Below, piece after piece: positions 1-8,707 of a stretch of 64,000 nt of DNA. Source of the stretch: Aurantiochytrium sp. KH105 (Eukaryota; Sar; Bigyra; Thraustochytrida; Thraustochytriidae); assembly GCA_003116975.1 (NCBI GenBank), contig BGKB01000104.1, forward strand, positions 1-64,000. Reading direction: 5' to 3'. The position numbers and the translations under genes are program-made. How positions within the stretch are numbered: the stretch's first letter is position 1; every line of letters begins with the position of its first letter. The notes under the pieces were generated by a model. The model had not been told where the DNA came from, ran no database searches, and worked only from the letters and a program-made list of their open reading frames with translations.

Positions 1-1343
1 CCTGCTCGCGCGTGCGGTAATCGTCGCAACCATGTCGCAAGGAAAGAAGGAATTGCGCGACCCGAGACGCGAAACGAAGATCGAAGCACATGCATAACGT
101 AACCCAATGCGCAACGCCTCTGTTCTTCGCTGCGTGCGCATGTATGGTCGCTGGCGCAGACAAGAGCCAGAGTCAGTTCATCCTGCAGGATTTGTGTAAA
201 GCGTGCGCAATTTCCGCTATCAGCCCAGGGGTCGTGATTGCTTTGCGTCAGTTCAATGTCCAAGTCCGCTTCTGCCATTGAATCGACGAGACTTAGGTCT
301 AGCTCCAACGATGCCAACGGTCCTGAACACAAATGGGCCACAATGTGGATGGGAGCTGATTCTTCAGAGCATCGCTGAAGTAGAGAATAAAGCAGCCCGC
401 GTTTGTATCGCCAAAGCGCTTCATGGCCTGGATATCGCACCGCCAGACGTGATGCAAGTGTAATTTCTGCCTCGAGGGCATCTGGCGGGTTGCCCAGCGC
501 TCGAAGTACACAGAGCATCTGGTTCATGGCCGAGTGATCCGAGACATGGCGCACAAACCATGACCGAAGGCGCAGGCGTTCATGATGAAGGGCCTTGCGG
601 TCTTCCATAGAGTTGTGAGCGTGAAAATAGCCCAATATCTCCGCACGGTAGCTCCATGCGTTGTAGCATCTATAGTACGACGCTGCGACGCGCTGGCATA
701 TTTCAAGCTCATGCTGAAGGATTGTATCTCGTTGAAGGCGGTTCTCTTTGGTTCGTTCGTCACTATTCCTGTCGTCAAGACCTTGTCTCTTACTACCAAT
801 AATACCTTCTCCCTCGTCATGACCTTGCTCTTTGTTCAAATGCTGGCCAAGGATCTGCTGAAGAGCCCAGTGGCGATGCACCCATGTTGGCGCGCTCTTG
901 TAATGCTTGCTCAAAACGAGATCAGTGAATCTGATCTCGTCCAAGAGCTCTTCCACGTTATTTCGTTTGCCCAGATACATCTTGCGCACGTTCCACACCG
1001 TTTCATAGTCTGCACTAAGCAACAAGACTACCTTGGCCATGTCTTGCGTGCTCTCTTCTTCCTTACTACCCGTCTCGTACAGCGCGCGCGCGGCCCGGTA
1101 AAGCGCGGCGCCGCTGCCGAGGTCAACGCCCAGCTTGCTGCCCCCATCTCCATCGGTAAAGAAGACCTTTTTCGCTTCGCTGAGGTCTTCTTCTCTCGCC
1201 AGCGCGACGAGTCCGAACTCGTCGAGGGTCGTCTGCTGCGATCTCAGCATATGTGCGAGCTCGCGTGCCGCGGTCTCCATCGTCAGACGCGTAGAACAAG
1301 GTGGTTCTGATCTTGCATTGCTTTTGCCATCATCTGCCATCAT
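1..1343 (-). CDS. PTAR1: PTAR1-like protein prenyltransferase alpha-subunit repeat protein (3' end beyond window)
   Basis: Reading the minus strand leftward gives one open frame that runs off position 1 without a stop, so the C-terminus is missing. Counting from the ATG at 1280 there are about 426 residues, with the tryptophan-centred helical repeats of prenyltransferase alpha subunits: VWNVRK near 95-100, TWVHRHWALQQIL near 132-144, NAWSYRAEIL near 207-215, RHVSDHS near 244-250 and YPGHEALWRYKR near 283-293. The HVSDHS and YPGHE..W signatures and an N-terminal LDEFGLV match PTAR1, the alpha-type partner of RABGGTB in geranylgeranyltransferase III, which modifies FBXL2 and the SNARE Ykt6. ATGs in frame lie at 1343, 1340 and 1280; 1280 has the better start context (A at -3, G at +4) and matches the family N-terminus. 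The frame stays open and protein-like upstream to about 1490, and an upstream exon at 1695-1630 joined across a 175-base intron (1629-1455) would keep frame; that is a guess. Family assignment is firm, start is not. Confidence 0.85.
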   Translation of the reverse strand, partial: MMADDGKSNARSEPPCSTRLTMETAARELAHMLRSQQTTLDEFGLVALAREEDLSEAKKVFFTDGDGGSKLGVDLGSGAALYRAARALYETGSKEEESTQDMAKVVLLLSADYETVWNVRKMYLGKRNNVEELLDEIRFTDLVLSKHYKSAPTWVHRHWALQQILGQHLNKEQGHDEGEGIIGSKRQGLDDRNSDERTKENRLQRDTILQHELEICQRVAASYYRCYNAWSYRAEILGYFHAHNSMEDRKALHHERLRLRSWFVRHVSDHSAMNQMLCVLRALGNPPDALEAEITLASRLAVRYPGHEALWRYKRGLLYSLLQRCSEESAPIHIVAHLCSGPLASLELDLSLVDSMAEADLDIELTQSNHDPWADSGNCARFTQILQDELTLALVCASDHTCARSEEQRRCALGYVMHVLRSSFRVSGRAIPSFLATWLRRLPHARA

Positions 1344-2328
1344 CCGCCATTGCTCATAGCTTGGCGAATCCCTCGCCAGCTCGGATGGAAAATCTTCCTC
1401 AGGCTCGTAGCGCGGGCCTGCTGATGACTTGGCGCAGTGCGCAATTCCGTCATCCTGTCTTGCAAGCAAGTTGGAGAGAAGAACAACTCACGAGAGCGTT
1501 AATCAAGCTCCGCAGAGAGCAGAGTAAGGCCCTTGGTGACCGAGAGCGGCTGCCCGAGGTCGATGCAGTGAGCCTGTCTGCGGGAGGCCACTCTGCATTA
1601 TTGGCACCCGAACCCACGCTCGTCCTGACCTGCCGCGTCCGCAGCACGCACATCGTCATCAGAGCGTCGACCTCCATGTCCTTCTCCGCCAACATGGCCC
1701 GAGCCCGAGCAAGGCTTTACCAACGCCGCGTCGAGACATTGTCAACCCGATTGTAGTGGCATCTAGTAATAAAGCATGCATTCCAACTTCATTACGCTGT
1801 ATTCTACATCGCGGACCTGGCTTTCACGTCCATTCGGCAATCAATCCGCCAGTCCGATTCCGCGGCGGAAGCTCGTCGAGCGGTGGCGTCCAAGGCGGCG
1901 TCGCTCCTGCTCCTGTTGCTGCTCCTCCTGCTGCTAGGGCCGAGGGAGATCGCCTCGGCGCCGCGCATCCTCAAGGCAGCCCTTGCCCGGAGCGGACTGA
2001 TTGATTGCATGCGCGCGGTGGCGCATTACTCACTAGGCCTAGCTGCTTTTTACGGTTATACTACAGTTGTTAGCGCGACTTTGCGCATAGAGAAGTAAAG
2101 AGAGCGGCTGTGCACACGCGCATGCCGCGTATAGTGGTATACTTCTGTTTACACCAGCAGGGACGAGTCCCTTGCTGAGAGCGTCCAACTCCATTCCATT
2201 CCCGCAACCAGCACCTCTCGGCAGACGCGGACGGAGACGGAGACGGAGACGGAGTCGCGGAGAGCGAGGGCGCAGCGCGCAGGGAGCGAGCGAGCGAGCG
2301 AGCGAGCAGGGAGAAGGAGAAGGGCGCG
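1344..2328. other. Spacer between divergent PTAR1-like and carnitine acyltransferase genes
   Basis: Contains the presumed promoters of both neighbours. A GAG/GAGC-rich tract (about 2285-2310) lies just upstream of the carnitine acyltransferase ATG. A possible first PTAR1 exon lies on the minus strand at 1695-1630. Short open frames here look like noise. Confidence 0.4.
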
Positions 2329-4474
2329 ATGACGACGCCGGTGAAGACGTTTGAGATGCAGGACTCGCTGCCGACGCTGCCCGTCCCGGACCTGCAGGAG
2401 ACCTTGCAGGCGTACCTGACGTCTGTGGAGCCCTTGTTGACGGCGGAGGAGTTCGCAGGTACGTTGTTGACTCTTGCCGCCAGATCTTTCTGTCAATGTA
2501 TCCATTCATCCATGAGTCGTGGGCCTTTTCCTTTCCTCAGCGAAGAAAGGATGGGCTCGTGAACCCTCGCCTTCCCATCCGCGCCCCTTTCCAACCCCCC
2601 CCCCTCCCCCGCCTCCCCAAGAAAAGGGCAAAACAAGAAGATGACTGACGATGAACATTCACTCGTAAACATTACGCGACGCAGCCACGAAGGCCAAGGT
2701 TGAGGACTTTGGCAAGGCCGGCGGAGACGGCGAAAAGCTGCACAAGCTCCTTTTGGAAAGAGCTGCGGGCATTCGTCCCCGCGATGGGCCGTCCAAGATT
2801 ACCCCTGCCGAGCATCCGGACGGCTCCGCGTACCCAAAGTCGCACTGGCTCGAAGAGTGGTGGGAGACCCTTGCCTACCTCTCGGACCGCACGAGTCTGG
2901 CCGTCAACATTAATTGCTTCCAGACCCACTTTCGGGCTCAGCCATGCGCAGATCCGGTGCTGCGTGCTGCGTGGGTTATCAAGGGCGCCATGGATGTAAA
3001 GCATCTTCTCGATGAGGGTCTTGTCCCGCCTGAGCGCGCTGGCAAATCCGTCTTTTGCAACTCGCAATACATGCGTGTCTTCTCCACCACGCGCGTCCCC
3101 GATGCGGAGTGCGACAAGCTCATGACGTACACGGAGAGCGACCACGTATGTGTGGAGCGTCGCGGCAACTGGTACGTGCTCGACAAGGTTGCCGGAAAGT
3201 CGGTTGCCGATTTGCACGCGGCACTCATCGCTATCAAGGACGACGCCGACACCAAGGCTCGGGGCCCTGGCGTGGGCGCCTTTACTGGAACTGATCGCAC
3301 CCGCTGGGCCAAGTCGCGCGAGGCCTTGTGCAAGCTGTCAAAAGAGAACGCCGAGGCTGTTGAGACCCTTGAATCCGCACTCTTTCACGTCGTTCTCAGT
3401 GAAGCAACGCCCGATTCGCCCTCGGAGGCGCAACGAATGGGCCAATGCGGAAACGGCGAGGACATCTGGTTCGACAAGAGCGGGACACACCTTGTCTTTC
3501 AGAACGGTGTCACCGTTTCCAACCTTGAGCATACGAGCGCGGATGCCGTCGTGCCCGGTCGCGTTTACACGTACATTGACGAGTACGTTCACGTCAATGC
3601 TCCCGAGGTCGGCTACGCGGTGACGCCCGAGAACGGGTTCAAGGAGGGCCTCTCGAACATTCCTGTGACTCGCAACCCAGTAGGCTACGGTGAGCCTTCG
3701 TCCTCGTCGCCCGCGCCTCGCAAGCTCGAGTTTGCACTCGACGCTTCGCTCCGTGAAGCCCTGCAGGACGCCAAGACTGAGCTTGCGCAGATCATCGACG
3801 ACAACATTACCGTAGGCCTCAACTTTCCCGAGTTTGGTGGCAAAACCATCTCAAATACGTGCAAGGGCGTGTCTACAGATTCATTTCTGCAAATGTCCCT
3901 TGCTCTGGCGTTTTACAGGGACCAAAAGGAGATGCCTGTGCCTTACGAGACGGCAACGACCCGCGGTTTTTTCCATGGCCGCACGGAAACCATCCGTCCG
4001 CAGTCCATGGCGATGCGCGACTTTCTCCGTGCATTTGACGACGCCTCTGTGCCGAGGCAAAAGGTTGCTGACCTCGTCCGCCAGGCCGCCACTCATCATC
4101 GCAACTACTTGAGGCGCTGCATGGGCGGCAAGGGCATTGACCGTCATCTGCTCGGTCTCCGCGTTTTGGCGGGTCAGCAAGGCTTGTCGCCGGCCATTTT
4201 TGCGGACAAGGCTTACGCAAAGAGCACGTGCTTTACTTTGTCTACCTCGCAAATGCCGTGGGCGGTCCAAGACTGGCCGGGCTTCGGCGCTTACGACCCT
4301 GCCGCTTATGGCACTTGCTACAGGTTTACAGATGTTGACACAATCGTGGCAACGGTCACCAGCCGCAAACGAACGGGCAATGGCAAGGATGCGCGCCGTT
4401 TTGCCGAGGTCATCAAGCAAGCTTTCCGCGACATGCAGAGCCTGCTCAGCGGCTACCCTGCCTCGAAGCTCTAA
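2329..4474 (+). CDS. Carnitine O-acyltransferase, peroxisomal (PTS1), two exons
   Basis: Transfers acyl groups between CoA and carnitine. Exon 1 (2329-2458) encodes the family N-terminus (LPTLPVPDLQETLQAYL, residues 14-30). Exon 2 (2685-4474) joins in phase to give 639 residues, close to the 620-650 of animal and fungal enzymes. Visible landmarks are the catalytic His in NLEHTSAD (about residue 326), the carnitine-site RTETIRP (about 476-482), LSTSQMP (about 562-568) and AYGTCY (about 585-590). The TET plus STS combination is that of carnitine acetyl/octanoyl transferases rather than malonyl-CoA-regulated CPT1, and there are no N-terminal membrane helices. The protein ends in SKL, a canonical peroxisome targeting signal, with no obvious mitochondrial presequence. 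The likely job is exporting acetyl or medium-chain acyl groups from peroxisomal beta-oxidation. CrAT and CROT cannot be told apart by eye. Confidence 0.93.
2459..2684 (+). other. Spliceosomal intron of the carnitine acyltransferase gene
   Basis: Donor GCAG|GTACG at 2458/2459 and acceptor GCAG|CCACG at 2684/2685. Removing these 226 bases joins a phase-1 codon (G plus CC) and links the family N-terminus to the rest of the protein in frame. It is the only intron in the window that the protein family itself requires. Confidence 0.85.
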
Positions 4475-4601
4475 TGCGGTTGGCAACGACGCGACCTTTG
4501 TTCGCAACCAATTCCCAATCATCAAGCGCAAATCGTAGCGTTTTGTCTCCTTTCGACGAGCCTCCTTACTTAGAACCTGATATGAATTCGTTCTTCTTTT
4601 T

Positions 4602-4607
4602 TTTATT
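4602..4607 (-). terminator. AATAAA polyadenylation signal of the mitochondrial carrier gene
   Basis: AATAAA on the minus strand about 60 bases after the carrier stop codon, in an AT-rich stretch between convergent genes. Confidence 0.5.
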
Positions 4608-4665
4608 AGTATCGCAAGACAGATTTTGAAAGTACAACGTGGGCGGAGTGGCGCTAGCAACCAAA

Positions 4666-5787
4666 TCAAAAGGACTCCATGCCTCCGAGCTGCAAAAGCT
4701 GCTCGTAGGTGACCCAAAAGACGGCCTGCCAAGGCGCGAGGCGCGCCCAAGTAGGGAAAAATCCCTTCCACATGGCCAGAGCTCCCTCCGCACGCACCGT
4801 CTGGACCGCGCAATCAAGGATTCCCCGATACGCTCCCGAGTTATTCATGATGCGACTTTTGACAACATCTGCAGGGCAGCTCACGATACTGGCGACAAGC
4901 CCAGACGCCGCTGCGCTCAGCACGTGACAGCGAATGTCGTCCTCGACTAGGCCCGTCGCCAGCCAGTTGCGCTTGGCCGCGTCATACGTTGCAAGCTCGC
5001 CAAGGTTGACGAGTGCGGCGCGCAAAATGGCGGGTGAGCTTCCACTCCAAAGAGCCATAATTCCGCCCTCTTCCCGGGGAATCTTTACAAAGGCATCAAT
5101 CAAGCCCTTGTACCGGCGCTCGTTGACAGGTTTGCGCGCGTCGCCAATGAGACGGATCTTGACTAGATCCGTAGGTACCGCGATGGTCTGTCCCACGGCA
5201 CCGCTCGTGAATCCTACCAGCAGTTTGCTCACAAATGGCGCACTTCCATCCTCATTGATGAACACTTTGCGCAGAGAATCGTACAGCAGGATGCGAGAAC
5301 CCGTATACGGGACGTGACGCAGCACTGCCGGCGCGAGACCCTGGTAAAGCCCCAGAACGCCCTCTGTGCGTGCTACGGTGAGTGCGGTGCCGAAGAAACT
5401 TGCGCGCGTCGCGCCGGTGAAAAGCTGCTGCCGCACCTTAATTTGTTCGATGGGGAAAGTGGCTGTCTCCGCCATCATGGCCGAGGTTCCCGTGAGCGCA
5501 AACTTGGTCGCGTAGTACATCGCACTTGCCTGCACGGCGCCTCCGGCGACCTGGTCACCTTCGCCGTGCGCGCCGCCAAGGCTGTCCCCGTCATCGTCGT
5601 CGTCGTCGCCATATTCGGGCGCGCTGCTCAAATGTCTACGCAGCGCCAGATCGTGGTCGTCCTTCCTGAAGTCAACCTGGACGCCCTCGTTGGACAGCGT
5701 GCGCCGCAGCACCGCCCGAAGCGCCGCCGCGTCCTCGGGCTCCTGCTCGCGAGCAGCCGCAGCTCCAGCCCGGCGTTCTTGGCCCAT
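4666..5787 (-). CDS. Mitochondrial carrier family protein, UCP4/dicarboxylate-carrier clade
   Basis: Inner mitochondrial membrane solute carrier of 373 residues. The three tandem repeats each carry the carrier signature: FPIEQIK (111-117), VPTDLVK (204-210) and CPADVVK (304-310), followed by the usual loop-helix segments. GELATYDAAK near 263-272 and RHVPYTGSRILLYDSL near 157-172 resemble uncoupling proteins of the UCP4/UCP5 type and the related dicarboxylate/oxoglutarate carriers, so proton leak or C4-dicarboxylate/aspartate exchange are both possible; eye inspection cannot choose. The first 90 residues are not part of the carrier fold: they are charged, with a run of six Asp at 61-66. A second Met at 90, immediately before YYATKFALTG, would give a normal-length carrier of 284 residues, so the long N-terminus may be untranslated. 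The gene is convergent with the carnitine acyltransferase. Confidence 0.9.
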   Translation of the reverse strand: MGQERRAGAAAAREQEPEDAAALRAVLRRTLSNEGVQVDFRKDDHDLALRRHLSSAPEYGDDDDDDGDSLGGAHGEGDQVAGGAVQASAMYYATKFALTGTSAMMAETATFPIEQIKVRQQLFTGATRASFFGTALTVARTEGVLGLYQGLAPAVLRHVPYTGSRILLYDSLRKVFINEDGSAPFVSKLLVGFTSGAVGQTIAVPTDLVKIRLIGDARKPVNERRYKGLIDAFVKIPREEGGIMALWSGSSPAILRAALVNLGELATYDAAKRNWLATGLVEDDIRCHVLSAAASGLVASIVSCPADVVKSRIMNNSGAYRGILDCAVQTVRAEGALAMWKGFFPTWARLAPWQAVFWVTYEQLLQLGGMESF

Positions 5788-6169
5788 GGCCTCGCGACGC
5801 CGGCCCCGTTGCTCCCTCGCGCCTGCGCTGACGACCGCTCGCGTCCGCGCTGCTCCGCCGCCCGCGCCGACGCTCGCGCGAGGTCTGCCGCGAAGGAGGT
5901 CCGCCGCGAACAGGGTCTGCTGCGAGGCTGCGAGGCCGTTGATCTATCCTTCGTTTGTCCGGTCGAAGATGGTTGAAGACGATGGTCGAAGATGACGCGG
6001 CCGAGGATACGCACGAGGCCGCGCAGAACGGCAACCGCGACGCGCGCGCGACGAGGACGGCAGGCAGGCGCCGTAGCGGAGCGGCGGCGCCCGCTGCTGC
6101 GCGCGGAGAAAAGGGGCCGCCGCGGCGCGCCGCAGCTTCGCGCGGGGAGCGCGCGCGGCGCGCGGGAGA

Positions 6170-6198
6170 ATGAAGATCTTCAAGAAGAAGTCCAAGAA

Positions 6199-6234
<36 letters not shown>

Positions 6235-8125
6235 GCCCGCGAGCGCGAGCGCGAGCGCGAGCGGCGGCGGCGCGGCGGCGGGCGCGAGCGGAGATAGGCC
6301 CTCGAGCAGCGGCGCGAGCCAGAGCGCGGCAGAAAGTAACTTGAATGCCGCCGCTAGGCAGGAGTCGATGAGCCTGGCCAAGAAAATGGCGACGCAGGCC
6401 GAGGAGCTCGAAGACCAGCTCCATAAGCGCAGCGAGGAGCTAAAAAAGGCCAAGCAGGAACTCACGGCAGCCAGAGAAAATATACAGGAGCAGGCTTCCA
6501 ACGTGCGCAAGCTTCGAATTGAGCACGAAGAGACGCAAACGCGCCTGCGCGACGCTACCGAGCGCAGCGATAAACTGCGCGAGGAGAACACGGCTGCTCA
6601 AGTTCGTATCGCAGAGCTCGAAGCAGACAATCGCAAGCTTGACGTAGCACTTGCAGAAAAACGCGCAGAACTAGACAAGGATAAGGCGTACTTCTTTGAG
6701 CAGATGGAACGCTGGGAAGAAAAGGCCAAGGCGCAGCAAAACGAATTGAAAAGGCTCTCGAGCCAAAAGGACGCCAAGGCTCAGAGCGCGCGAGAAATGA
6801 CGTCAGACCTCGAGACCGAGGTCGCCGATCTTGAGAAGCAAAAGGAGGAGCTGGAGGCGCGTCTCGTCGAGTTAACGGGCATGTCGATTCTCCAAAACGA
6901 ACTGGACGACCTCAAAGCCAAGCATGCTCTAACCGAAAAGGAGCTGCAGGAACAGCGCGCGAAGGCGAAGATTAGCGCCATGCGTGTCAGCGAGCTCGAA
7001 GAAGAGCTCGAGGCTGCCGAGCGCGAGGTCTCGCGCTCCGCCACAGGAAATAGTGCCCGGCGCGCCGAGCTCGAGGAAAGCTTTCGCACCTCCAATGAAG
7101 CACTTAAACTCTCTGTCGCAGAGAAGGAGGAGGAATTAGAGCTATCCCAGCACGAACTTCGTGATCTGAGAAAACAGCTGCAAAAGTCGAATGACCACGC
7201 AAAGCAACTTGAGGAGCGCATCGAGGAACAGTCGTCTCAGTTCGAGCTTGCAGAGTCGGAACACCTTGCTGCTCTTGACCGTAAAACTGCGCGCATCAAC
7301 GAGCTCGAAGAAGAGCTTGAGGCTGCCGAGCACGAGGTTTCACGCTCCGTCGCCGGAAACGACGCCCAGCGAGACGAGCTCGAGGAAAATTTCCGCGCCT
7401 CCAATGAAGCGCTCAAACACACAATCGCGGAAAAGGAGGAGGAATTAGAGTTGTCTCAACACGAGCTTCGTGATCTGAAAAAGCAGCTGCAAAAGGCGAA
7501 TGACCGCGCCAAGCAACTTGAAGAGCGTATCGAGGAACAGGCGTCACAGTTCGAGCTTGCAGAATCGCAACGCGTTGCTGCTCTTGACGGGGAAACCGCG
7601 GCCATGCTCGCGGCAGAACGTGAAAAGGTCCAGCAGCAAGAACAACGCAAAGCCCAAGAGGACATTGATCAGCTCATCTTGGACCAGCGGCAGGCCATGG
7701 AGGCACTTGTCATGGCCGTACGCGCCGAGGAGGAGATGAAGTACAAGTCACTCTGGCAGGCCGAGGAGAAGCTTCGTGCGCGGGGTCGATCACACTCGGC
7801 TGCGAGCGCGGGATCGTCTTCGTCGCTGCCGACGCCAGCAAAGGCGAAGGGAGGGGGTATTTTCTCCTCCTTTTTCTCACGACCTGCCGCTGGCGCTCAG
7901 GCCTCCTCACGCGAGTCGAACGAGGCCGACCCTGTATCAATCACTCGCGACAGCAATGGCGACATTTCCATTTCGTCGGGGAATCTGCAGCATACCGAAA
8001 CAGAAGGCGAGAAAGAGCAAGAAGAAAACGAAACTGGAGCGACGTCTGAACACGGCCGAGTCCTTGACCTCGTCGATGAAGAGGAGGATCTGCCGCATGA
8101 CTCACTAAAATACATGAGCTTGTAA
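6170..8125 (+). CDS. Long coiled-coil protein with an internal 103-residue tandem duplication
   Basis: No enzymatic domain is visible. The 651-residue protein starts MKIFKKKSKN, then 12 consecutive Gly from a GGC run and an Ala/Ser/Gly-rich linker. From about residue 55 to 520 it is continuous heptad-rich, Glu/Lys/Gln/Leu-rich coiled coil. Two nearly identical 103-codon units lie in tandem, beginning at 6992 and 7301 (each opens ELEEELEAAE.EVSRS). The C-terminal 130 residues are Ser-rich and acidic and finish DSLKYMSL. The composition resembles myosin-tail, golgin or M-protein-like rods, and database names of that kind would reflect coiled coil only. A structural or tethering scaffold is the reasonable inference. 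The ATG follows a very GC-rich leader, and the mitochondrial carrier is transcribed divergently about 380 bases away. Confidence 0.8.
6200..6234 (+). repeat. GGC trinucleotide run encoding poly-Gly
   Basis: Twelve Gly codons, mostly GGC, near the start of the coiled-coil gene; a length-variable tract is likely. Confidence 0.9.
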
Positions 8126-8707
8126 TGAATCACTTGACTCTTGCGCTTCTTTTCAACAAACTTGTAAAGGGAAGGGGAGATAAAACAAAATCAGAGCTCG
8201 TTGGGCGAATCTAGCCGCGAGCGAGCAAGAGAGAAGAAGTATGCAAATAGGTACTGAGAAAGCGGTTTTCGGATTTTTTTTACCGCAATTTGTTTGGTCT
8301 TCGGGCGTGCGCGTGTTGTATTCTTCTGACCTCATCGTCGCTTTCAAGATCACATGAAAGGAGAAAGTAACATGTGGCTTAAGGAAATAAGATGGCTCGG
8401 CTAGACCTACCCACAATAAAGAACTACGAGGAAGTAAATTTCCTCTCCCCATTTGGGATTTAAAAACAGATGTTGGCAGGGAATGGCTCGCAAGGGCACA
8501 TATTGGCCATCCTTTCCTTTTTTTATGCTTTGCCTTGCTTAGGCTCTGCGGTCAGCTTGACCGTATCAAGGTTTTTGGGTTGGATCCGGTCGGGCTCGGT
8601 TCCATCCGGTCCGATTTGACTGTGAACCAATCACTTTTGGAGCAATTACAGAGATGATTGATTCATCCGGTCCACAAAATTGACATCAAGGAGAATGAAC
8701 TCTTTGC
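8126..8707. other. Spacer between two convergent genes
   Basis: Holds the 3' flanks of the coiled-coil gene and the RING-Tubby gene. It is AT-richer than its surroundings. A GGTCC/GGATCC-rich patch lies at about 8578-8675. No gene is seen. Confidence 0.5.
8415..8420 (+). terminator. AATAAA polyadenylation signal candidate, coiled-coil gene
   Basis: AATAAA about 290 bases after the stop of the plus-strand coiled-coil gene. This is rather far, so assignment is tentative. Confidence 0.3.
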
